Source: Locusta migratoria
Lineage: Eukaryota; Arthropoda; Insecta; Orthoptera; Acrididae
Direction of reading: 5' to 3'
Assembly: GCA_026315105.1 (NCBI GenBank)
Contig: CM048751.1
Location: forward strand, 340,860,649-340,924,648
DNA: 64,000 nucleotides
In this document: positions 55,261 to 64,000 of the stretch, piece by piece
How positions within the stretch are numbered: the first letter of the stretch is position 1
How the letters are laid out: each line of letters starts with the position of its first letter
Translations under genes and position numbers: made by a program
The notes under the pieces: model-generated
Databases searched by the model: none
What the model was told of the DNA's origin: nothing
What the model saw: only the letters and a program-made list of their open reading frames with translations

Positions 55261-56437
55261 GTATATATGTATAAAATAAATAAACACAAACACACACACG
55301 CACACACACAAACAACTGAGCTTTCGCAACCCAAGGTAGCTTCTTCAGAAAAGAGGAAGGAAGGAGAGCAGAAGAAGGAAAGGTGAAGGAAAGGATGTGG
55401 GTTTTAAGGGAGTGGATGAAGAGTCATTCCAAACCCGGGAGCAGAACGACTTGCTTTAGGGGACAAAGGGCAGGTAAACAAACCCACACACACACACCAA
55501 GGCAGACATATGTAAAATGCAAAGAAGTTGGATAGAGATACCAGTCAAGGCAGAGGTTCTGTCCAGAAATCAGAGGCAAAGATGTTGTAGAATGGTGGGT
55601 GAGAATTTGAAATTAATGAAGGGTGGGACCCGGTGGGCAACGGGAAGAGAGATTATACTGAACTGCAAGTTCCCATCTCCAGAGTTCTGAAAGGTTGGTG
55701 TTGGTGGGAAGTATCCTGATAACTCAGACAGTGTAACACTGTGCCAAGATGTGATTTCTGTGCACCAAGGCATGCTTAGCCACAGGGTGATCCTCATTAC
55801 CAACAAACACTGTCTGCCTGTGACCGTTCATGCAAATGGACAGTTTGTTACTGGTCATTCCCACATAGAATGCTTCACAGTGCAGTCATGTCAGTTAGTA
55901 AATCACATGGGTGCTATCGCAAGTGACTCTGCCCTTGATCGTGTACACCTTCCGGGTTATGGGACTGGAGTAAGTGGTTGTGGAAGGGTGCATAGGGCAG
56001 GTTTTACAATGGGGGCGATTACAAGGGTAGGAGCCAGAAGGTAGGGAAGGTGGTTTGGGGATTTCATAGGGATGAACCAGGAGGTTACGGAGGTTAGGTG
56101 GGCCGCGGAAAGACACTCTTGGTGGAATGGGGAGGATGTCATGAAGGATGGATCTCATTTCGGGCAGGATTTATGGAAGTCATATCCTGCTGGAGAGCCA
56201 CATTCAGAGTCCGATCCAGTCCTGGAAAGAATCCAGTGACAAGTGAGGGACTTTTGGAGTTCTTCTGTGGAAGGTTCTGGGTTTGGGGGGATAAGGAAGT
56301 GGCCCTAGCAATTTGCTTCTGTACCAGATCAGGAGGGTAGCTGTGGGATGTGAAAGCTGTTATCAGGTTATTAGTGTACTGGTTCAGGGATTTAGGACTG
56401 GAGCAGATTTGTTTGCCACAAAGTACTAAGCTGTAGG
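55261..56437 (-). mobile_element. PLE fragment, minus strand, frameshifted
   Basis: The minus-strand piece runs from RT C-terminal sequence (CFCTRSGG shadow region, near 56437) to the tail at 55261. It encodes RSILHDILPIPPRVSF, SYPCNRPHCKTCPMHP and STHVIY (56158-55895), then loses frame in the GIY-YIG part. The tail core near 55324-55350 reads CTGAAGA, A, GCTACC/GGTTGC, GAAA with one mismatch. It is dead and 5'-truncated. Confidence 0.82.
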
Positions 56438-56500
56438 GAAAGGACTGTTATGTATAGTTTTCTGAGCAGGAATGTTTCCCTCTATAATATTCATAACTGC
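56438..56500 (+). mobile_element. Short PLE terminus, plus strand
   Basis: CAGGAATGTTTCCCTCTATAAT matches the conserved PLE end (small inverted repeat then TCTATAAT). It directly abuts the truncated minus PLE, another inverted junction. Confidence 0.55.
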
Positions 56501-56673
56501 ATATTTAATTTTACAGTGTTTCATTACAAATGCAAAAACATGAAATTTGCATTGAAGGCACTACAATTATTTCTATAATTGTTTCTATAAGTGTTTATTT
56601 AATTTTACAGTGTTTCATAATACGTTTGTCAAAAGATACAAGCTAAATGATGAACTTTCTTGCATGTGCACAG

Positions 56674-56778
56674 AGGGGCATACAGAAACTTCTAAGTAAT
56701 AGAACATACATTGCAGCATACCCACTGCATGATGGAATGTACAAATCGAAAACAGTTCAAGACAATTGTAAGAGAGAG
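56674..56778 (+). CDS. Anoctamin exon with the AAYPLHDG signature
   Basis: A 35-codon phase-0 exon runs from a CACAG acceptor to a GTGAGT donor at 56779. It encodes a peptide with GIQKLLSNRTYIAAYPLHDG. The LL.NG.Y.AAYPLHDG pattern is among the most recognisable features of the anoctamin N-terminal cytosolic domain, so this exon anchors the gene identification. After it comes a variable stretch ending in KRE, which in the family leads directly into a LLY..WA segment. The next exon at 63935 supplies exactly that. An internal GTAAGA at 56768 could act as an alternative donor but would give the wrong phase. The exon is only ~180 bp from the end of a PLE fragment. Confidence 0.9.
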
Positions 56779-57259
56779 GTGAGTAGCAATGAATTAAATG
56801 CTGTTCTATGGTAGTACATTTTGTATGAAATGTATTGTTTGTGACATTTATAAATACTGATTACACACAGATTATTTAAGATTATACATGAACATTTGAA
56901 CCTATTGTCTGAGAATAGTGGGGAATGTTTTTTTGAACTGTTTTAATTTGTTGCAACCATATCACATTAAGCATGGAGAAATAATATAAATTTCAGAACA
57001 AGAAAATACTACTTAGACATATTTGGTGGCTATAATAATTTTTATGCTATTCAACACCACTCACCATCAAATAAAAATAATTACAACCCTTATTTATAAA
57101 GTCTGCATCAGTGCACAAGATTTGACAGTAGTCTATTTGAATGTAATATTCACATAATGTATTGGTATTAATAACATACATACATCAATCATTTCTGCTG
57201 AGAAATCTATCAATGGAGATAAAGAAATAAATCCTTTAAATTAAAACTGAACATTATTA
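56779..57259. other. Anoctamin intron start, no gene seen
   Basis: AT-rich, no repeat recognised before the LINE 3' end. Confidence 0.45.
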
Positions 57260-59350
57260 CGAGTTGTTGTTGTGGTCTTCAGTTCACAGACTGGTTTGAT
57301 GCAGCTCTCCACACTACTCTGTCATGTGCAAATCTCACTGAATAAGAGTAGTAACTTAAATCCTATTGAATCTGCTTACTTTATTTGTCCCTCAGTCTCC
57401 TCCTATGATTTTTTCCCCAGACACTTCCTTCAAATGCTAAGTGGATGATTCCTTGATGTCTCAGAATGTGTCCCACCAACCTATCCCTTCTCTTAATCAG
57501 AATATGCCAGAAACTCCTTTTCTCCCCAATTCTGTTGAGCAACTCCTCATTAGTTACATGATCTATCCATCTAATCTTCTTCATTCATCTGTAGCATCAA
57601 ATATCAAAAGATTCTATTCTCATGTTGTCTGAACTCCATATCATCCATGTTTCCCTCCCATACAATGCTACACTCCAGACAAATGCTTTCAGAAAGGAAT
57701 TCATAATATTTAAATTAATGTTGGATGTCAACAAATTTTGTTTCTTTAGAAAAGCTTTTCTTCCCATAGCCACTCTGCATTTTGTATCTTCTTTACTTTG
57801 GCCATCAGAAGTATAACAAAACTCATTGACTACTTTTATTGTCTCATTACCTAATCTAATTCCTTCAGGTATGCCTACTTTTCTGACAATACATTCCAAT
57901 ACCCTTGTTTTAATCTGGTTGATGTTCATCTTATACACTAATTTCTAAGACACCGACTATTCCGTTCAACTGCTCTTCGCCGCGGTGGAGTAGCCGAGAG
58001 GTCTAAAGCGTCTCGCTGCGGAGCATGCGGTTGCTCGCCCTGGAGGTTCGAGTCCTCCCTGGGGCATGGGTATGTGTGTGTGTCCTTAGGTTAGTTTACT
58101 TAGGTTTAAGTAGTTTGTAAGCTACGGACTGATGACCATGCAGTTTGGTCCGATAGATTTACAAACATTTGAACAACTGCTCTTCCAAGTCTTTTGCTGT
58201 CACAGACAGTATTTCTATGTCGCTGGAAAACTGGAAAGTTTTTATTTCTTCTCCATGAACTTTAATTCACTCTCCAAATTTCTCCTTCATTCCTTCTCAG
58301 CTTGCACATTGTACATATTGAACAATGTTGAGGAAAGGCTACAACCCTGTCTTACTCGCTTCCTAACCACTGCAACTCTTTCATGCCCATTGACTGTTAA
58401 TAACTGTTGTCTTGTTTTTGTACAGGTTGAATATAACTCTTGTCTCCCTATATTTTATCCCTGATACCTTCAGAATTTGAAATATTTTATTCCAGTCAAC
58501 ATGGTCAAAAGCTTTCTCCAGATCCACGAATGCTAAAAACATAGGTTTGACTCTCCTTGGCCATTCTAGTGTTAAGTAGAAATGTGAGTACTGCCTTCCA
58601 TGTTCCTACAGTCTCTTAAATCCAAACTGGTCTTTCCCAGGGTAAAATTCTACCAGTTTTCCATTTGTCAGTAAATAGTAAAACTGATAGTTCTGTAATT
58701 TTCACATTTGTCTGCACTTACTTTCTTTGGAATTGAGATTATTATATTCTTCTTGAAGTTGTAGGGTATTTCCCCCGTCTCATACATGTTGCATACCAGA
58801 TGAAACAATTTCTTCATGATTGGCTCTCCTAAAAATATCAGTAGTTCAGGCAGCACATCATCTACTCCAGGGGCCTTGTTTCAACTGAAATCTTTCAGTG
58901 CACTGTCAAATTCTTCTTGCAACGTGATATGTCCTATCTCATCTTCATCTACTTCCTGTTTCATTTCTACAATATTGTATAAAAGTTCATTTACTATGTA
59001 TCTCTCAAATGCTGCCTCCAAGTTTATTTCCTTCGTATAGGCTCTCAATATATTCCTTGCACCTTTCAGATTCTGCTTCTCCTTATTTGTTTAGTACTGG
59101 TTTTCCATTTGAGTTCTTGATATTCATGCAGCTGCTTTTCTTGTCTCCAAATATCTCTTTTATTTTCCTATAGACAATATCTATCTTTCCCCTAGTTATA
59201 AAGTCACCTATTGTCTTGGATTTGTTCTCTAGCTACTCCTGCTTAGCTAATCTGCACTCCTGTCAACATCATTTCTCATGACATCTGTACTCCCTTTTGT
59301 CTGCTTCACTTGCTACACTTTTCTATTTTCTCCTTCAATGAATTAAGTTC
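57260..59350 (-). mobile_element. LINE fragment, minus strand (same family as 21814-29814)
   Basis: The minus strand encodes, from high to low coordinates, the linker (FITRGKIDIVYRKIKEIFGD region near 59160-59230), the RT start (MKKLFHLVCNMYETGEIPYN and KCENYRTIS, 58856-58668), and the C-terminal SVALYGRETWMIW, WIDHVTNEELLNRIGE (57938-57381). The 3' end has GTCTTCAGTTCACAGACTGG. Many stops. It serves as the uninterrupted reference that shows the copy at 21814-29814 was split. A SINE at 57978 and a PLE tail at 59351 interrupt it. Confidence 0.82.
57978..58173 (+). mobile_element. tRNA-derived SINE with different head, 12-bp target duplication
   Basis: Flanked by CAACTGCTCTTC (57966-57977 and 58174-58185). 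The head (GGAGTAGCCGAGAGGTCTAA, GGAGGTTCGAGTCCTCC) is unlike the SINEs at 49205 and 53300 and closer to a class II (Leu/Ser-type) tRNA. The body ACGGACTGATGACCATGCAG and end TTTACAAACATTTGAA match the others. Confidence 0.9.
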
Positions 59351-59528
59351 ATCCTCCTGGGATTGGAATCACTCCTTTTCCACTTCCTTAAAACCCACAT
59401 CCTTCCCTTTCTCCTCCCCTCTTTTCCTCTTTTTCCTGAAGAAGCTGCCAATGGTGGCGAAAGCTTGTGTGTGTGTGATTATTTGTGCCTATCGACGAGC
59501 CGGCCCTTTTGGTAAGTCATCTCTTTTC
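59351..59528 (+). mobile_element. PLE 3' tail, plus strand
   Basis: GGGATTGGAATCAC, polypyrimidine tract, core 59436-59462 (CTGAAGA, GCTGCC/GGTGGC with loop AAT, GAAA), CGACGAGCCGG and GGTAAGTCATCTC. It cuts the LINE on its left and meets the inverted repeat on its right. Confidence 0.8.
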
Positions 59529-60502
59529 TAGATTCAAATTGATGAAACGAAAATTATAGAGGGAAACTTTCCCGGTGGGATAAATAAAAATAAAAATAGA
59601 AAAGAGATGACTTACCAAAAGGACCGGCTCCTCGAGAGAAACAAATAAAATCACACACATACAAGCTTTCGCCACCACTGGCAGCTTCTTCAGGAAAAAG
59701 AGGAAAAAAGGGGAGGAAAAGGGAAGGATATGGGTTTTAAGGAAGTGGAAAAGGAGTCATTCCAATCCCAGGAGTGGAAGGACTTACCTTAGGGGAAGAA
59801 AAGGAAGGTAAACAAATACACACACACTCAGACATATCGAAACGCAAGCATACCTAGACAGACATTTGTGAAAAGCAAAGAAGTTGGACAGAGATACCAA
59901 TTGAGGCAGAGGCTCTGTCCACAGAACCCAGGCAAAGATGCTAAAGATAGTAGGCGGGAATTTGAGTTAGCGGAGATTGAGACCAGGTGGGCAACGGGAG
60001 GAAAGAATAAGCTGAAGGGCAAGTTCCCATCTCCGGAGTTCTGAAAGGTTGGTGTCGGTGGGAAGTATCCAGATAACCCGGACGGTGTAACACTGCGCCA
60101 AGATGTGCTGGCCGTGCACCAAGGCATGTTTAGCCACAGGGTGATCCTCATTACCAACAAACACTGTCTGCCTGTGACCGTTCATGCGAATGGACAGTTT
60201 GTTGCTGGTCATTCCCACATAGAACGCTTCACAGTGCAGGCATGTTAGTTGGTAAATCACGTGGGTGCTATCGCAAGTGGCTCTGCCCTTGATCGTGTAC
60301 ACCTTCCGGGTTACTGGACTGGAGTAAGTGGTGGTGGAAGGGTGCATAGGGCAGATTTTACAACGGGAGCGGTTGCATGGGTAGGAGCCAGAGGGTAGGG
60401 AAGGTGGTTTGGGGGTTTCATAGGGATGGACTAGGAGGTTACGAAGGTTAGGTGGGCGGCGGAAAGACACTCTCGGAGGAGTGGGGAGGATGTCATTAAG
60501 GA
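59529..60502 (-). mobile_element. Left arm of PLE palindrome, minus strand
   Basis: A PLE 3' segment on the minus strand from ILNDILPTPPRVSF through the Cys motif (PCNRSRCKICPMHP), complete GIY-YIG domain and stop (59967), to the tail and terminus. It is open for 185 codons. It meets its mirror image at 60502/60503 without spacer. Confidence 0.92.
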
Positions 60503-61478
60503 TCCTTAATGACATCCTCCCCACTCCTCCGAGAGTGTCTTTCCGCCGCCCACCTAACCTTCGTAACCTCCTAGTCCATCCCTATGAAACCCCCAAACCA
60601 CCTTCCCTACCCTCTGGCTCCTACCCATGCAACCGCCCCCGTTGTAAAACCTGCCCTATGCACCCTTCCACCACCACTTACTCCAGTCCAGTAACCCGGA
60701 AGGTGTACACGATCAAGGGCAGAGCCACTTGCGATAGCACCCACGTGATTTACCAACTAACATGCCTGCACTGTGAAGCGTTCTATGTGGGAATGACCAG
60801 CAACAAACTGTCCATTCGCATGAACGGTCACAGGCAGACAGTGTTTGTTGGTAATGAGGATCACCCTGTGGCTAAACATGCCTTGGTGCACGGCCAGCAC
60901 ATCTTGGCGCAGTGTTACACCGTCCGGGTTATCTGGATACTTCCCACCGACACCAACCTTTCAGAACTCCGGAGATGGGAACTTGCCCTTCAGCTTATTC
61001 TTTCCTCCCGTTGCCCACCTGGTCTCAATCTCCGCTAACTCAAATTCCCGCCTACTATCTTTAGCATCTTTGCCTGGGTTCTGTGGACAGAGCCTCTGCC
61101 TCAATTGGTATCTCTGTCCAACTTCTTTGCTTTTCACAAATGTCTGTCTAGGTGTGCTTGCGTTTCGATATGTCTGAGTGTGTGTGTATTTGTTTACCTT
61201 CCTTTTTTTCCCCTAAGGTAAGTCCTTCCACTCCTGGGATTGGAATGACTCCTTTTCCACTTCCTTAAAACCCATATCCTTCCCTTTTCCTCCCCTTTTT
61301 CCCTCTTTTTCCTGAAGAAGCTGCTAGTAGTGGCGAAAGCTTGTATGTGTGTTTGTGTGTGATTTTATTTGTTTTTTATTTGTTTCTCTCGACGAGCCGG
61401 TCGTTTTGGTAAGTCATCTCTTTTCTATTTTTATTTTTGTTTATCCCACCGGGAAAGTTTCCCTCTATAATTTTCGTT
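60503..61478 (+). mobile_element. Right arm of PLE palindrome, plus strand
   Basis: Mirror image of the left arm: same start point, 185-codon frame ending at 61038, Cys motif PCNRPRCKTCPMHP, GIY-YIG domain, tail with core 61312-61338 and terminus GGGAAAGTTTCCCTCTATAA, then (TA)n. It differs from the left arm at scattered bases. Confidence 0.92.
61312..61338 (+). ncRNA. Hammerhead-like core with compensated stem
   Basis: CTGAAGA, A, stem GCTGCT/AGTGGC, loop AGT, GAAA. Compared with 12528 the loop-closing pair has changed from C-G to U-A on both sides. Confidence 0.5.
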
Positions 61479-61500
61479 ATATATATATATATATATATAT
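61479..61500. repeat. (TA)n tract at PLE terminus
   Basis: Short pure TA run directly after TTTTCGTT of the right palindrome arm. Confidence 0.85.
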
Positions 61501-61865
61501 GAACAACTGCACACACACCCCTACATTTACACAGACGCAAAGACACCTAGGCAGACATACTATAGAAACCAAAGAAGTTACGAAGACAGAATGTCCGTCT
61601 AGGTGTGTTTGCGTTTGGATATGTGTGAGTGTGTGTGTATTTGTTTACCTTTCTTTTTGTTCCCTAAGGTAAGTCCTTCCACTCCTGGGATTGGAATGAC
61701 TCCTTTTCCACTTCCTTAAAACCCATATCCTTCCCTTTCTCCTCCCCTTTTTTCCTGAAGAAGCTGCCAGTGGTGGCGAATGCTTGTATGTGTGTTTGTG
61801 TGTGATTTTATTCGTATCTATCGACGAGCCGGTCCTTTTGGTAAGTCATTTCTTTTCTATATCAG
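61501..61865 (+). mobile_element. PLE tail pieces: short minus piece then plus-strand tail
   Basis: 61501-61588 resembles the minus-strand second-subfamily tail (ACACAGACGCAAAG, CCTAGGCAGACATACT). From 61590 a plus tail runs through CCTAAGGTAAGTCC, GGGATTGGAATGAC and a core near 61755 with GAAT instead of GAAA, to GGTAAGTCATTTC. Confidence 0.7.
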
Positions 61866-62745
61866 TCTGTTAGCATACTTCACAAAATCAGTCTATTACA
61901 GTTTCTTCCTCCTATTAATGTATAATTTGACTGATTTTACATCCCTGTAGGCTCTCCTCTGTGATGGAGTTTATATCTACCTCTCATTATGGCTTCTTTA
62001 TTCAAAGCATTGTGAGGTGTGGGAACAATTACAACTTACATAACTTGCTATGTGTTGTATTTAATTCAATATCTTTACTATGGGATCTGTATAAATGAGG
62101 CTATGTGATTGTTTCATGACACTTCCTTGCCTCAATGTCACCACAATTTCAAGAAGTCACAGCAGCTGTGTATGTCTATCTTCACAGCACTTTTGACCTT
62201 ATTCATCAGTGTCACCCAGAGATCTGTCTATGCCAGTGGAGCCTACAGATGCATCACTTGTTATGCCTTTCAGTATGCAGTGCCTGTTTTATTTTAATGG
62301 AGGGAAGAAGTGCTGTAGCATGCTGCAACAAAATTTTAAGTGAGCCACCTCTTGTGGTTTGCAACAGCTCTCTTGTAGTGTAGTGAGTGATAATAGTGCT
62401 GTTGCAGCCACCCATGACTATTTAGAGTCTATACCACAAAACTCAGTGGTCACTTACATGTTTATGACCAATGTGTAACACCTGCAGTGGTCAATCACAT
62501 GTGTTTAGTGTCAAAAGTTATAACAATAACTACGGAGCTCCAAACAATAAGGGTCTCAGGTGAGATATCATACACAATATACATATGGTAATGTATTTAA
62601 TTCAGATATTGGTTACAATATAATTTGTGTCTGTTACAGTAAGATATTTTGCTGTCTCAACTCTTTACTTGTGGTTTACATGGCATTTATTTAGATTGAG
62701 GCACTATGGGCTACCATAAGACTGCAAAAGTCATTCTTGTTGCCC
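61866..62745. other. Intron sequence, no gene seen
   Basis: Mixed composition. Overlapping small frames (62109-62383) have no recognisable features. Confidence 0.4.
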
Positions 62746-63450
62746 TCGAATATGGTGTGTGATCACCTCAGATGTACAGTATGAGGTTATCTATCAGCTC
62801 TTGAGAGATATTTGGCTATTCTTCCATGCATGCAATATCTAGCTTTGTATTGTTGTGGAAGGTCTGGCCTGACTGCAATGCATCTGCCAGTTGCATCCCA
62901 GACATGCTCAATCAGGTTTAAGTCTGGTGAATAAACAGGCAACTCCATTTATTCAATTTCCTCAGCTTTAAGCATGTTGTCCACCAGTGCAGCTCTGTGA
63001 GGACGAGAGTCATTGTCCACCAGAAGGAACCCATCTCCTATGGTACCAGTGTAGGGCACAACAAAAGGTTGAAGGATCTTGTCTCTATACCCCTGAGCAG
63101 TCAAAGTGCCATTTCAAATGACATATTGTAGTTTTGTCCCACTTTAACAACCAAACAACAACAATCAAAGGACATATAGGTCCATACATCTGCCAATACT
63201 GACTCCTACTTACACCATTCATCCACCACCATGATATGGTGACATTTCCTGCACACAAGCAGGATTGTTCCAAGTTCCACATTCTCTCCAGATGAGGGAA
63301 TGACAATTGTCTGGATGAACACAAATCTTGACTCATATGCAAACTGAACCCCATGCCATTCATTATGACTACAGTCCTGATATTGTTCTGCCCAGTTTCT
63401 GCAGGATAAACGGTGTCATGGTTTCAATGGGACACATACTATAGGCCACT
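62746..63450 (-). pseudogene. Tc1/mariner-type transposase remnant
   Basis: On the minus strand LPVYSPDLNLIEHVWD followed by RPDLPQQYK (about 62945-62860) is the C-terminal DDE-domain signature of Tc1/mariner transposases (YSPDLNPIEHVWD). Upstream frames contain text such as WHGVQFAYESRFVF, where FSDESRF-like sequence is expected. Several stops and frameshifts break it, and terminal inverted repeats were not located. It is inactive. Confidence 0.7.
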
Positions 63451-63934
63451 GTGCTTGCCTTTTTTAATGGTTCTTACTATCTGAAATCACATCCAGGTCC
63501 AGGAAATTACACTCTGTAGATCCAATAGCTGCAGCCATCTTTCTCTGTTTCTCTCTCACTTTGAACCTTCCTATGACTCCCCATACCATAACTTTGGGTA
63601 AGGCAGTTGTTGTTGCATTGCCTACCTGCTCAGTACTGTATCTGAACCATACTGCTTGTGTAATTTATTTGGTAGAGTAAACACAAGTCAAAACCAACCT
63701 CCCTGCAGCCACTTTCAGTTGCAGTAATGTTGTATCTATTCTGTAAAACCAACAGAAAGATGTTGAGCATTTGAGTCATTCCGTTGATGACAATACTTCA
63801 GAACTTAGATATCTCAACTGATCCCCTAATTGTTTTGACCAGTGTACTTGTGAGTTTTAAATAGTTCTGATATTGTAGCATTCACATTTACACTAGTTGC
63901 ACAGAAAAATATTGACTACTTTTTCTCTATATAG
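63451..63934. other. Intron end before the last anoctamin exon, no gene seen
   Basis: Probably includes the 5' remainder of the transposon at its left. The last ~30 bases are pyrimidine-rich, as expected before an acceptor. Confidence 0.4.
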
Positions 63935-64000
63935 ATGCTGTACAGAGACTGGGCATCTCCAAGAAACTGGTATAGGAGGCAACCACTTAATGAAGTGAGG
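63935..64000 (+). CDS. Anoctamin exon just before the first membrane helix (cut by window edge)
   Basis: After a pyrimidine tract and TATAG acceptor (63931-63934) a phase-0 frame encodes LYRDWASPRNWYRRQPLNEV and continues to the window edge. In anoctamins the LLYEEWA..R.WY..QPL..IR.YFGE segment lies just before transmembrane helix 1, so this is the correct next piece after the AAYPLHDG exon. The final bases GAA-GTGAGG resemble a donor, but the family sequence continues V/I-R-x-YFGE. I therefore expect the exon to run on beyond the window. The ten-helix membrane domain should lie to the right. Confidence 0.85.
   Translation, partial: MLYRDWASPRNWYRRQPLNEVR

Noticed and set aside
60496..60509. 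GGATCC at the palindrome centre as a cloning or ligation scar
   Set aside because: Any spacerless palindrome has a self-complementary centre, and here TCC is native PLE sequence. The arms also differ in sequence.
62109..62383. Two overlapping 62-82-codon plus frames as a host exon
   Set aside because: No recognisable motif, no fitting splice sites, and they do not fit the anoctamin phase chain.

Overview
This window looks like nuclear DNA of an insect with a very large, repeat-rich genome. An orthopteran (grasshopper or locust type) is my inference, from the very large introns, the tRNA-derived SINEs, the LINE lineages and the dense Penelope-like elements. Nothing bacterial or viral-genome-like was seen. 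The only convincing host gene is an anoctamin (TMEM16 ion channel/scramblase family) on the + strand. Five of its exons are recognisable at 17440-17541, 34324-34382, 47493-47589, 56674-56778 and from 63935 to the window edge. Their splice phases agree, and the introns between them are about 16.8, 13.1, 9.1 and 7.2 kb. Almost everything else is intron filled with transposable elements.

Layout. 1-2830: nested Penelope-like element (PLE) pieces in both orientations. 3260-5680: decayed antisense LINE. 5680-16820: a PLE cluster with a PLE tail, a (TA)n tract, a 5'-truncated minus-strand PLE whose frame is still open, and two head-to-tail full-length + strand PLEs (4069-bp period, identical 941-aa reverse transcriptase/GIY-YIG proteins). 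17440: anoctamin exon. 18.5-21.8 kb: microsatellite, pLTR-like repeat, SINE-like pieces. 21.8-29.8 kb: one antisense LINE copy apparently split by a 5-kb composite insertion holding a ~320-bp tandem repeat, a tRNA-like sequence, PLE pieces, a foldback element and a 130-bp duplication. 29815-30283 and 51794-52267: two copies of a ~470-bp LTR-like repeat, each with a perfect 5-bp target duplication. 34324: exon. 36029-43397: a decayed Gypsy-type LTR retrotransposon on the minus strand, with both LTRs and a nested TIR element. 43.5-44.3 kb: LTR-like remnants. 44.7-47.3 kb: CR1/L2-like LINE with a 552-aa RT frame. 47493: exon. 48.1-51.2 kb: second Gypsy remnant with a SINE in it. 52.3-54.2 kb: pLTR-like repeat and LINE remnant with a SINE. 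55.3-56.5 kb: minus PLE. 56674: exon. 57.3-59.35 kb: LINE with SINE. 59.35-61.87 kb: PLE tails and a spacerless ~1-kb inverted repeat. 62.75-63.45 kb: Tc1/mariner transposase remnant. 63935: exon.

How the parts relate: all larger LINE and LTR elements lie antisense to the host gene, the three best-delimited SINEs lie sense, and PLEs lie both ways. The PLE tails share a hammerhead-ribozyme-like core (CUGANGA, stem II, GAAA) whose stem covaries between copies, plus a conserved end motif (small inverted repeat followed by TCTATAA). The most interesting signals are these PLE structures (intact tandem copies, stem covariation, palindromes, junction duplications) and the previously hidden anoctamin exons.
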